NCBI RefSeq assembly: GCF_000020125.1
Contig: NC_010676.1
Location: 3,038,001-3,102,000, forward strand
DNA from: Paraburkholderia phytofirmans PsJN
Lineage (GTDB): Bacteria; Pseudomonadota; Gammaproteobacteria; Burkholderiales; Burkholderiaceae
DNA: 64,000 bases
Direction: 5' to 3'
Positions 39,167-47,255 of this stretch are shown piece by piece. The notes under the pieces are model-generated. The model was given only the letters and a program-made list of their open reading frames with translations, searched no databases and was not told the DNA's origin. A program made the position numbers and the translations under genes. Within the stretch, counting starts at the first letter, position 1. Each line of letters starts with the position of its first letter.

Positions 39167-40204
39167 TTATCGCTCCTTGCGCCGACGAAATGCCCACCAT
39201 CCCGCGAGCCCGGTAAAACCGGCGACGAGCAACACCATCACCCAGAAGCCGTGCCGGTTTTCAGCGAGCGGAATACCGCCGACGTTCATGCCGAAAAAAC
39301 CCGCGACGATATTGATCGGCATCGCCAAAACCGTCACCAGCGTAAGCGTGAACAGCGTGCGGTTGTTCTGCTCTTCGAGGCGGGAGATGATTTCCTCCTG
39401 CAGCAACCTGACCCGTTCGATCAGCCCGGCCACGTCGGAGAGAACCACCGAAAACTCTTCAGTCGACTCACGCAGGTCCTGTACGTCGTCCGAATGAAGC
39501 CAGCGCGGCGGCCTTGCGAGCAGACGGAAGATCGCACCGGGTTCGGGCGCCAGCATGCGCTGTAAGCGCGTCAGCATTCGGCGCATCGCACCCAGGTCGA
39601 TCCGGTTCTGAGTGGGCCGCTGCGAGAGAAACCTGTCCTCGATCCGGTCGACGTCGGCGCTGGTTCGCCGGACGATCTGCACCAACAGGTCAGCCTGATC
39701 ACGCATCAGGTGAACCAGCAATTCCGCTGGAGACCTGAATACTTCGCCTTCCCGAACCGACGCGCGCAACCGGTCCACAGAACGCAGTGGCTTGAGACGC
39801 GCGGTCACGATAATCCGCTGGTTCGCGTAGATCCACAGCGTCGCGATCTCGGAGGGAGTGAACTCGAGATTGAACATGACGTCGTTCACGACCGCGCGCA
39901 GTGCGCCGTCCGCATGTTCGATACGCGTGGAATGCGAGCCTTCCCGCAATGCGTCGAAAAACGTCTCGGGCAAATCGAGCTGGGCTCTCATCCAACGCTC
40001 GCTGGCACTATGCGCCAGATTGAAGTGAAGCCAGAGAAACTCGCTGCCTTCGTTCGCGGGGCCGTTGGCGTCGTGGGCCTGCAGCCATTCGGCGACCTCG
40101 TCGGCGTCGACAGAGCGGCCGGCGAGAGTCGAAGAGAAGAGAAAGCCACAGACCATGCCGGACGAGTCCGCGCCGTAGGTTTGCAGTAGCAGATCAGATT
40201 TCAT
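39167..40204 (-). CDS. zntB: CorA-family metal transporter, ZntB-like
   Basis: A 345-residue inner-membrane protein of the 2-TM GxN family. The long cytoplasmic N-terminal domain (about 1-285) ends in a helical bundle (RVRLLQEEIISRLEEQNNRTLFTLTLVTVLAMPINIVAGFFGMNVGGIPL). The pore signature GMN is followed by VGGIPL, a pattern usual in ZntB rather than Mg2+ CorA. It ends with a second helix and a basic tail (RRRKER). ZntB proteins move Zn2+ with H+. It is convergent with the CHAD gene, 67 bases apart. Confidence 0.88.
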   Translation of the reverse strand: MKSDLLLQTYGADSSGMVCGFLFSSTLAGRSVDADEVAEWLQAHDANGPANEGSEFLWLHFNLAHSASERWMRAQLDLPETFFDALREGSHSTRIEHADGALRAVVNDVMFNLEFTPSEIATLWIYANQRIIVTARLKPLRSVDRLRASVREGEVFRSPAELLVHLMRDQADLLVQIVRRTSADVDRIEDRFLSQRPTQNRIDLGAMRRMLTRLQRMLAPEPGAIFRLLARPPRWLHSDDVQDLRESTEEFSVVLSDVAGLIERVRLLQEEIISRLEEQNNRTLFTLTLVTVLAMPINIVAGFFGMNVGGIPLAENRHGFWVMVLLVAGFTGLAGWWAFRRRKER

Positions 40205-40434
40205 AGGTCATTCAGCGTTTGCTTCCCATGCGGGATTGGCCTATCCAGCAATTGGCGGCCGGAATCAGACTGTGGCAGCCGCCGCACGATTCCAATTTCA
40301 GGCGCCGCGCGGATTGAACCGGAATCAAAGGCCTGAGGATATCGCGGCCGATCAAAAGAAGGTTAACCCGCTAGTTTTCACGACGTCGACTTAGCGAATG
40401 CTTAAGGTTAGGCAAGCGGATCAATTAATTCGAG

Positions 40435-40452
40435 TAGTCACAAGAACGTCAT
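40435..40452 (+). promoter_or_regulatory. Pho-box-like PhoB site upstream of pstS copy 2
   Basis: TAGTCAC (40435-40441) and ACGTCAT (40446-40452) place GTCA(C/T) cores 11 bases apart, the spacing of the two half-sites in a Pho box (consensus CTGTCAT repeats). The site is 60 bases before the pstS ATG. The first two bases of each half-site deviate from consensus. Confidence 0.5.
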
Positions 40453-40511
40453 ATTTCACCCTTAAGTTGCAGCCCATCGAAGGCGCCTGTGTCGCCATGA
40501 GGAGTCTCACC

Positions 40512-41537
40512 ATGAATCTCAAGCAACTTACGCTGGTTGTGTGTGCGCTGTGTGCCAGCGCCGCACACGCCGCCGACATCACCGGTGCGGGCAGCACCTT
40601 CGCCGCGCCGATCTATACGAAATGGGCCGACGCCTATCAGAAGACCGGCGGCGGCAAGGTCAACTATCAGGGCATCGGTTCGTCGGGCGGCATCAAGCAG
40701 ATCATTGCGAAGACCGTGGATTTCGCAGGCTCGGACGCCCCGCTCAAAGACGACGAACTGGCTAAAGACGGGCTATTCCAGTTCCCGACAGTAGTCGGCG
40801 GCGTGGTGCCGGCAATCAACGTGCCGGGTGTGAAGGCTGGCGAACTGGTGCTGTCGGGCGAGGTGCTCGGCAGCATCTATCTCGGCAAGATCAAGAAGTG
40901 GAACGATCCGACGATCGTCGCGCTGAACCCGAAACTCAAGCTGCCGGATACCGATATCGCCGTGGTTCGCCGTGCGGACGGCTCGGGCACCAGCTTTATC
41001 TGGACGAACTATTTGTCCAAGGTGAGCCCGGAGTGGAAGTCGAAGGTGGGCGAAGGCGCCACGGTGAGCTGGCCGACGGGAACCGGCGGCAAGGGTAACG
41101 ACGGCGTGGCCGCTTTCGTGCAGCGTCTGCCGGGCGCGATCGGGTACGTCGAGTGGGCGTATGCGAAGCAGAATCACATGACCTATGCCTCGCTGAAAAA
41201 CGCGGCGGGTACGGTGGTCGCACCGGCAACCGACACCTTCAAGGCAGCGGCAGCGGGCGCGGACTGGTCGAAGTCGTTCTATCAGATTCTGACGAACGAG
41301 CCGGGCAAGAACGCTTGGCCCGTGGTCGGTGCGACATTCGTGCTATTGCACACGACGCAGGACAAAGCTTCGCAAGGTGCCGAAACGCTGAAGTTTTTCG
41401 ATTGGGCGTTCAAGAACGGCGGCAAGGCAGCGGACGATCTCGACTACATTTCGCTGCCGGAATCCGTGACGGCTGAAATCCGCACGCAGTGGAAACAGAA
41501 AGTGAAGGACGCGTCGGGCAAACCGGTCGCACCGTAA
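40512..41537 (+). CDS. pstS: Phosphate-binding protein PstS (copy 2)
   Basis: A 341-residue periplasmic phosphate-binding protein. Signal peptide [20 protein letters not shown], then [38 protein letters not shown] and [12 protein letters not shown] complete the phosphate site. It is closely similar to copy 1 along its whole length, including [25 protein letters not shown] before the ATG at 40512 fixes the start; the frame is open to 40398. A Pho-box-like site upstream implies induction under phosphate limitation. PstCAB is not in the window, although it may follow elsewhere. A strong hairpin ends the unit. Confidence 0.93.
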   Translation: MNLKQLTLVVCALCASAAHAADITGAGSTFAAPIYTKWADAYQKTGGGKVNYQGIGSSGGIKQIIAKTVDFAGSDAPLKDDELAKDGLFQFPTVVGGVVPAINVPGVKAGELVLSGEVLGSIYLGKIKKWNDPTIVALNPKLKLPDTDIAVVRRADGSGTSFIWTNYLSKVSPEWKSKVGEGATVSWPTGTGGKGNDGVAAFVQRLPGAIGYVEWAYAKQNHMTYASLKNAAGTVVAPATDTFKAAAAGADWSKSFYQILTNEPGKNAWPVVGATFVLLHTTQDKASQGAETLKFFDWAFKNGGKAADDLDYISLPESVTAEIRTQWKQKVKDASGKPVAP

Positions 41538-41552
41538 GCGCCGGAGTCATGG

Positions 41553-41580
41553 GGCGCGCGCGGCATGCGCGCGCCTTTCT
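41553..41580 (+). terminator. Intrinsic terminator after pstS copy 2
   Basis: Stem GGCGCGCGC (41553-41561) pairs with GCGCGCGCC (41567-41575) around the loop GGCAT and is followed by TTTCT. It sits 16 bases after the pstS stop. Confidence 0.75.
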
Positions 41581-41607
41581 CCATGCGCGTCTGACCGTTG
41601 GCTTGCG

Positions 41608-44457
41608 TCAGGTCGTGACTTTCGACATCACCGCCGTGGCCGGGTCGTAACGGTAACCCTTCTGCGCGAGCTGGTGCGTCATCGTCGCGGCGATCAGTTT
41701 TTGCTGCGTCTCTCTGGAGACCAATTCGTGATCCGGCTTGAGCCGCTCCAGTTCGGATGAAAGCCGCCGGACAAGCGCCACCTCGCCGGTGCTGCGCGCG
41801 TCGATGAACAAGATTTTTTCGCTTGCGAGACCGAGCCGCTGCTTCAGGTCTTTTGCGTGCGCGACCCACTGTTCGGCCGTCGTGCGAAGCTCGCTCATCG
41901 CCTTTGCATGGGCTTTGGCTTGCGTCGACACTTGACGTTGCAATGCCGCGACCTCCTCGGCATTGTCGTTCTCCTCGGCGCGGGCTGCTAACTGCTGGGC
42001 GCGTTGAGCGTGTTGCGCGATGGCCGCGGTTTGCGCCGTGACGCGCTGCTCCAGTTGCGCGACATGGCGTTCGGCGGCCTCCGCGCGTTCCTTCACGGCG
42101 GATGCATCCTGCGACAGCCGAGCAAGGTTCGCACTGACAAGCGTCTTCGCCTCGGTCACGGCGCTGATCTGCTCCCGCGCCTCCTCGAGTTCATGCGTGA
42201 CGCGCTGCAACTCGCTGAGTTGAGCCGACGCTTCCTCGGCCCGCACCTGCGCTGCCTCGCGCTCCGCGATAAGCACAGCGCGGGCTTGTTTCAACTCAGC
42301 TTCCACTGCGGCGAACTGCGCGTGGTTCTCGCTTGCCTCCGCTTCAGCTGCTTTTGCCTGCGATGAAGCCGCGTTCAACTCCGTCAACAACCGTGCCGCT
42401 TCTTCTTCCCTGGCTTGATAGGCGCTGTTCAACGCTGCAATCTGCTGCTGGGCTTCATCGCGCTCCTCGGTGGCTCGCGCTATTTCATCGTGCCTGGCTG
42501 ATAGTTCTGCGGCCAACTCCGCTCGTGCCTTGCGTTCTTCGTCTAGCAAAGCCGCTGCGGCTTGCTGTTCGGCCGCTTGCGACGCTGCGCGCTGCGCGAG
42601 TTCTTCTACGCGTGCTTCGGCTGCCTGCGCGCGCGACGTTGCCGCGCTCAACTCGTCGGACAGTCGCGTCGCTTCTTCCGACTTCGCCTGATGGGCGTCG
42701 CGCAAAGCGGCGAACTGCTGCCGCGTTTGCTCGTGTTCCTGGGTGACTCGCGTTACATCGTCGTTCCTGGCCGAGACAACCGCCGTCAACTCTTCGCGTG
42801 CTTTGCGTTCTTCTTCCAGCAACGCGTTTGTCGCGGTCAGATTGGCATGATCCGCCGATGCACGCTGTTCGAGTTCTTCTACACGTGTCTCTGCTGCGTG
42901 AGCGCGTGACGTCGCGGTACTCGCTTCCTGCGACCATCGCGTCACTTCTTGCGAGCTCGCCTGATACGCGGCTTCCAACGTCGCCACTTGCTGCAGTGCC
43001 TGGTCGCGCTCCTGAGTGACGCGCGTTATTTCGTCGGTCTTGCTGGAGACAGCCGAGGCCAATTCCTGGCGTGCCTTGCGTTCCTCTTCAAGCGACGCGC
43101 TCGTCGCTTCCAGGCTGGCATCTAGCGACGACACGCGTTGCGTAAGCTCTGCCACGCGCGCCTCTGCCGTTTGCGCGCGAGACGCAGCAGCACTCGCCTC
43201 GTGCGACTTGGCCTCATAGGCGCCGCGCAGCGACGTGATTTCCTCCAGCGCAAGATCACGCTCTTGAGCGACGCGCGTCATCTCATCGTTCGTGACCGAC
43301 ACGATCGACGCCAGTTCTTCGCGCGCCCGGCGTTCCTCTTCGATCGACAACTTCGCGGACTCCAGGTCCTCAACCTGCAGCGACACTTGGCGCGCCAGTT
43401 CTTCCGCGCGCGCCTCAGCGGCTTGCGCACGCGACGAAGCGGCGCTCGCCTCCTGCGACCGTTGCATGGCTTCTTGCGACTTCGCCTCATGAGCGTCGCG
43501 CAAAGCGGCGATTTCCTGCTGGGCGTGATCGCGTTCCTGCGTGACTCGCGTTACTTCATCGTTCTTGCTCGTAACGACCGTCGCCAACGCTTCGCGTGCC
43601 TGGCGTTCTTCTTCAAGCAACGCGTTCGCGGCTTCCAGTTTGGTCTGGTCGTCGGAGGCGCGCTGCACGAATTCCTCGATGCGTGCCTCCGCTGCTTCAG
43701 CACGCGACGTAGCCGCGCTTGCCTCTTGCGCGAATCGCGCCGCCTCTTCTGTCTTCGCCTGACAGGCGTCGCTCAATGTCGCGGATTCGTGCCGCGCCTG
43801 ATCTCGCTCCTGTGTGATCTGGGCGACTTCATCAGTTTTGCCGGTCAGCGCCGTGGCCAACTCTTCACGCGCCAGGCGCTCTTCGTCGAGCGAGGCCTTC
43901 ATGCCTTCCAGTTCGGCGTCTTGCGCGGATGCACGTTGTACCAGTTCGTTCGCGTGAGTTTCAGCCGTTTCGGCGCGACCGGCGGCGCTCGCGCGTTCCG
44001 CCTCAAGGCGCAGGGCAGCACTTTCCGACGCGCTCAGCGCGTCCGTCAGCGCGCTGAGACGATTGCGCCCCGCTTCCATTTCATCGATGCTCTTTTGATA
44101 CTCGGCAAGCGCTTCGTCCCGTTCCGCGAGTGCAGCTTCGAGGTCCTGGCTCACCGCGGCGAGACGTTGATTGAACGCCTTCTCCGCATCGTGTTGGGAC
44201 GCCGCCCAGATCCGATCCGCGGCGCTGATGACCGTTTCGGCGAGGCCTTCCGGCAAGCCGGGCTGGACCTGTGCTTGCGGTGTGTCGGCCTGCCGCGCCT
44301 CGCGCCAGCGTTGCAAGGCTGCGACTATCGCCACCAGCGAACCGCCGCGAACCTCTTTCCAGATTGTCACTGGCGAAACTCTTCTGCCCTCTTCGACCAT
44401 GCGATCGGCGATGGCAGCGATCTGTTCATCGGTGATTGTGTCTGTGTCCGTGGACAT
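41608..44457 (-). CDS. KfrA-like DNA-binding long coiled-coil protein
   Basis: A 949-residue protein. Residues about 5-110 form a KfrA N-terminal DNA-binding domain (DEQIAAIADRMVEEGRRVSPVTIWKEVRGGS...LQRWREARQ). The rest is an uninterrupted Ala/Glu/Arg-rich coiled coil containing six tandem repeats of mostly 91 residues (13 heptads), each opening EER-AREELA and including TRVTQERD and SRAQAAEARVEEL. A final non-repeat segment (about 850-949) ends YRYDPATAVMSKVTT. KfrA proteins of plasmid RK2 (about 300 residues) aid partition and repress themselves; this one is about three times longer. GAGG before the ATG at 44457 favours it over the ATG at 44475. Confidence 0.85.
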   Translation of the reverse strand: MSTDTDTITDEQIAAIADRMVEEGRRVSPVTIWKEVRGGSLVAIVAALQRWREARQADTPQAQVQPGLPEGLAETVISAADRIWAASQHDAEKAFNQRLAAVSQDLEAALAERDEALAEYQKSIDEMEAGRNRLSALTDALSASESAALRLEAERASAAGRAETAETHANELVQRASAQDAELEGMKASLDEERLAREELATALTGKTDEVAQITQERDQARHESATLSDACQAKTEEAARFAQEASAATSRAEAAEARIEEFVQRASDDQTKLEAANALLEEERQAREALATVVTSKNDEVTRVTQERDHAQQEIAALRDAHEAKSQEAMQRSQEASAASSRAQAAEARAEELARQVSLQVEDLESAKLSIEEERRAREELASIVSVTNDEMTRVAQERDLALEEITSLRGAYEAKSHEASAAASRAQTAEARVAELTQRVSSLDASLEATSASLEEERKARQELASAVSSKTDEITRVTQERDQALQQVATLEAAYQASSQEVTRWSQEASTATSRAHAAETRVEELEQRASADHANLTATNALLEEERKAREELTAVVSARNDDVTRVTQEHEQTRQQFAALRDAHQAKSEEATRLSDELSAATSRAQAAEARVEELAQRAASQAAEQQAAAALLDEERKARAELAAELSARHDEIARATEERDEAQQQIAALNSAYQAREEEAARLLTELNAASSQAKAAEAEASENHAQFAAVEAELKQARAVLIAEREAAQVRAEEASAQLSELQRVTHELEEAREQISAVTEAKTLVSANLARLSQDASAVKERAEAAERHVAQLEQRVTAQTAAIAQHAQRAQQLAARAEENDNAEEVAALQRQVSTQAKAHAKAMSELRTTAEQWVAHAKDLKQRLGLASEKILFIDARSTGEVALVRRLSSELERLKPDHELVSRETQQKLIAATMTHQLAQKGYRYDPATAVMSKVTT
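42265..43884 (-). repeat. Six tandem coding repeats, unit about 273 bp
   Basis: Within the KfrA-like gene, five of six units (R1, R2, R4, R5, and R6 approximately) are 91 residues and R3 is 84, exactly one heptad shorter. Boundaries, counted from the ATG at 44475: 198-288, 289-379, 380-463, 464-554, 555-645, 646 to about 737. The repeats have diverged in sequence but keep the register, so expansion is not recent. A partial unit precedes R1. Confidence 0.85.
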
Positions 44458-44808
44458 ATGCGCCTCAAGAATCAATGTAACGGGGCGAAAGGTTAAATTT
44501 TATACGTTACTACGTCTGCGGACGTCCGGCGACGTTCGGGATACAAGCTAAATGACAGCTAACAGCACGCGGACCGCTGATATTAGGGCTCAACGGTCGT
44601 CTCGAATGCGCGGAACAACGGGCCATAAGGCCGCTATATCGCCGCGGATCGCTCGCTTGAAGCAGGTACCCGCGATACCGGTACGAGCGCTTGCCTTGTT
44701 AGCCCGCACCGACGTTGCAACAATGCAGCGGAACCGATCGGAGCGCCCGCCGGCATGGAAATACGAAGGGGCGTCGACATAAAACACCTGATACCGAGGC
44801 ATACGGCA
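44458..44808. other. Intergenic region upstream of the KfrA-like gene
   Basis: About 350 bases of divergent spacer with no convincing gene. The 60 bases nearest the KfrA-like gene contain evenly spaced ACGT boxes, described separately. Confidence 0.5.
44504..44535. promoter_or_regulatory. Four phased ACGT boxes, possible KfrA-type operator
   Basis: ACGT occurs at 44504, 44512, 44522 and 44532, that is 8, 10 and 10 bases apart, between the KfrA-like gene and its presumed promoter. Plasmid KfrA proteins repress their own promoter by binding nearby repeats, so this phased cluster is a plausible autoregulatory site. Confidence 0.3.
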
Positions 44809-45465
44809 ATGCGTATTTCGTTTCTGCATACGATGGATGGAAACCGCCAGGTGTTCGAGCAGGCAGCAGAAACGCTTGGACTGCTGGCCGAAGATCTTCA
44901 CCATGAAGTGAGAGCGGACCTTCGCGAGGCCGTCGACCGAACGGGGGCGTTGTCCGACGAGCTGCGCGCCCAGACAAACCAGCGGCTGCTTGCGCTGGCA
45001 GCCGGTTCCGACGCTGTCATTCTCACGTGCGGCACGCTCGGGCCCGCGGTGGCCGATATCAACAGTCAGCCTGTGCCTATCGTCCGCGCGGATGTTGCGT
45101 TGGCTGCTGCGGCAGCAGAAGTGGGCGGGAGAATCGTCGTGTTGTGCGCGGCCGAATCGGCAATCGAGTCAACGAAGAGGCTCTTCGCGGAGCAGGCGGG
45201 CAACAGCGCTGAGTCGGTGGAAGTCGTTCACGTCGGCCACGTTTGGGCGCTGTTCAAAGCGGGCGACGTTCAAGCATGCCTCGCGGCGACCGCGTCATCA
45301 GCCGATGAGGCGTATGAGGCGGGCGCGACCGTTGTCGCCTTCGCTCATCCGTGGATGGCGGCTGCCGCCGGCCTCGTCCAGAAGGGTAGACGGCCGCTCG
45401 ATAGTCCGAGCGCAGCGCTGCACGCTGCAACACGGCGATTCAACGAACGCTCGGGGCACGCCTGA
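44809..45465 (+). CDS. Asp/Glu racemase-like protein
   Basis: A 218-residue cytoplasmic protein starting MRISFLHTMDGNRQVFEQAA. AAGSDAVILTCGTLGPAVADI resembles the first catalytic-cysteine block of the Asp/Glu/hydantoin racemase fold, and IVRADVALAAAAAEVGGRIVVLCA the following Rossmann-like strand. The second cysteine block (normally GCTE) reads VAFAHPWMAAAAG with no Cys, so ordinary two-base racemisation is unlikely. It could be a decarboxylase-, isomerase- or hydrolase-like relative. An upstream ATG at 44755 is in frame but has no better site. Confidence 0.65.
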   Translation: MRISFLHTMDGNRQVFEQAAETLGLLAEDLHHEVRADLREAVDRTGALSDELRAQTNQRLLALAAGSDAVILTCGTLGPAVADINSQPVPIVRADVALAAAAAEVGGRIVVLCAAESAIESTKRLFAEQAGNSAESVEVVHVGHVWALFKAGDVQACLAATASSADEAYEAGATVVAFAHPWMAAAAGLVQKGRRPLDSPSAALHAATRRFNERSGHA

Positions 45466-45594
45466 CAGGAAACGGCGCTTGATCAGCCACAACCAGGCTG
45501 AAGACAGCCCGCGTCAAAAGAAAAATGGTGATGCCCGACTCCACGATAACTGCCGGCGACGACCCACATTGAAGTCGTCACGCTTCAAATCCGC

Positions 45595-46044
45595 TCACCA
45601 CGGCGATCGTTTCTCGCTCTGACCGAAGCGCACAACGCGTGACTCGGCTTGGTCCACCGCGAATACCGGCGCTGTTTGCAATTGCTGCTCGTGCAAATCG
45701 AGAAGCCTCGTGATCGGCGCGCAGTCCACTGCCGCGATCCGCCAGATTTCTCGGCTCGCGCTGCGGGCGGCGGCATCCAGAATACGTTCGGCATCAAGAT
45801 AAAGGTCACGCTCCAGCGCGCCGAACCCGGCCTGTTGAAGATACCAGGCCAGGTAAAGCACCTTCACCAGTTTCGCCAGTAATTCGCCGTTGCCTTTGCC
45901 CGCCTGAAATGCGGCCAAGGCGAGATGCCAGCGCAACGACTGTTCGCGCACATATGCCGTGGTATGCGGCAAAAGCTTGGCTTTACCCAGCCGCTTTCTA
46001 CGCGCCTGATTCCCCGTTGGTCGTTTTTTACGATTCTGAGACAT
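45595..46044 (-). CDS. Hypothetical protein, 149 residues
   Basis: I do not recognise the family. The first 25 residues are strongly basic (MSQNRKKRPTGNQARRKRLGKAK), followed by helices such as SLRWHLALAAFQAGKGNGELLAKLVKVLYLAWYLQQAGFG and DAERILDAAARSASREIWRIAA. The basic start and helical core could suit a nucleic-acid-associated protein. No signal peptide or membrane segment. It borders the AT-rich gap at 46045-46591, which suggests an acquired segment. Confidence 0.6.
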   Translation of the reverse strand: MSQNRKKRPTGNQARRKRLGKAKLLPHTTAYVREQSLRWHLALAAFQAGKGNGELLAKLVKVLYLAWYLQQAGFGALERDLYLDAERILDAAARSASREIWRIAAVDCAPITRLLDLHEQQLQTAPVFAVDQAESRVVRFGQSEKRSPW

Positions 46045-46591
46045 GGATCGTTTATCTTGTCGATGCTGCTTTTAATTCCAGCATCGTAATGCATACGACA
46101 ACGGAAAATCTATCGTCGAAACGATTTAACAAAATTTATTAGTATGCCGATCGCATCATAGACTTTGCGATTAATAGAATGCGGGGCGCTGGATATTCCG
46201 CAAACATCTGTTTCACTTAATTTTTTCATAATCAAGCTAACTGGTATTAGCCCTCCAACCGGGACAAACTTAAGGCCACCATGATTATCATGGGCCGCAA
46301 CATACAACGCGACCGGCAATTCGAACTAATATTGCGCTCGGCAACGACACTGCCGGGCGGCCACTCCTCGGCCATGAATCAAGTTTCCGATGAGAAAAGT
46401 ACACGAATGTCGCACTCGCTTCGATCTCGCGGATCAACTTCCTTGCTAAAGCCTCGCGCAAGGGCTCAAAGCGCTGGTGAAGAGCCCACCGCCAACGCTT
46501 GAATCTCGCCTGCAGACTTGTCGGCCGCCCCAAATGTTATTATCGGAAACAACATTGTCCCCTCAAGCGCGCATTTAGAGCATCAAGCCCC
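46045..46591. other. AT-rich intergenic segment
   Basis: About 550 bases with markedly lower GC (notably 46040-46340) than the rest of the window. Short frames on both strands (such as 69 codons at 46110-46319 minus) lack ribosome-binding sites and family resemblance. The last 50 bases hold the promoter area of the XRE-cupin gene (GTTATTAT near 46542). Confidence 0.5.
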
Positions 46592-47224
46592 ATGGACACC
46601 CATCTCGCCAAATCCGCCGATCCGTCCATCACCGACCTCGGCCGCCGCGTCCGCGCTGCCCGCCAGGCGCAGGACCTGACGCTGGAAACCGCCAGCCGCC
46701 TGTGCGGCGTGTCCCGCTCGACGCTCTCGAAGGTCGAAAACAGCCTGATGTCCCCCACTTTCGATGTGCTGCAGAAAATCGTCCTCGGACTGAAGATCGA
46801 AATCGGCGAGTTGTTCGGCTCCACGCCAAAAGTCAGCGCCAGCGGCCGCCGCGCGCTGACCCGCAAAAACGAAGGCCAGCGCCACGCGTATCGCGGCTAC
46901 CAGATGGAACTGCTCGCCACCGACCTCGCGCACAAGGCGATGCTGCCGTTTCGTATCCGCATCTCCGCGCACACGCTCGACGCCTTCGACGACTGGGGCC
47001 GTCACGAAGGCGAGGAGTTTCTGTACGTGATCAGCGGCAGCGTGTGCCTCTATTCGGAGTTGTACGCGCCAACGCATCTGAACGCCGGCGACAGTCTCTA
47101 CTTCGACAGCCGCACCGGTCACGCAGCGGTCTCCACGAGCGAAGAAGACGCCGAAGTGTTGTGGATGGCGACCAGCGCCGACATTCCGCAAGCGCCGGCC
47201 ACCATCGAATCGACGAAGAAGTAA
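46592..47224 (+). CDS. XRE-family regulator with C-terminal cupin domain
   Basis: A 210-residue transcription factor. A Cro/C1-type helix-turn-helix (about 15-75: LGRRVRAARQAQDLTLETASRLCGVSRSTLSKVENSLMSPTFDVLQKI) is followed by a cupin (about 115-190) with DDWGRHEGEEFLYVISGSVCLYSE and LNAGDSLYFDSRTGHAAVS. This PuuR/SutR-like design typically senses a small molecule through the cupin and controls neighbouring amino-acid or polyamine genes. It is convergent with the D-2-hydroxyglutarate dehydrogenase-like gene. The ATG at 46592 gives the normal length. Confidence 0.9.
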   Translation: MDTHLAKSADPSITDLGRRVRAARQAQDLTLETASRLCGVSRSTLSKVENSLMSPTFDVLQKIVLGLKIEIGELFGSTPKVSASGRRALTRKNEGQRHAYRGYQMELLATDLAHKAMLPFRIRISAHTLDAFDDWGRHEGEEFLYVISGSVCLYSELYAPTHLNAGDSLYFDSRTGHAAVSTSEEDAEVLWMATSADIPQAPATIESTKK

Positions 47225-47255
47225 GCGCAGGCGCAGCAGCGCGCGTGAATGCGCT

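Noticed and set aside
43138-44496. 452-codon plus frame opposite the KfrA-like gene
   Set aside because: It mirrors the coiled-coil repeats on the minus strand; its repetitive Arg/Leu/Phe pattern is a shadow effect.
46110-46319. 69-codon minus frame in the AT-rich gap
   Set aside because: No ribosome-binding site, no family resemblance and no neighbour context; chance frames are expected there, though I cannot exclude it.
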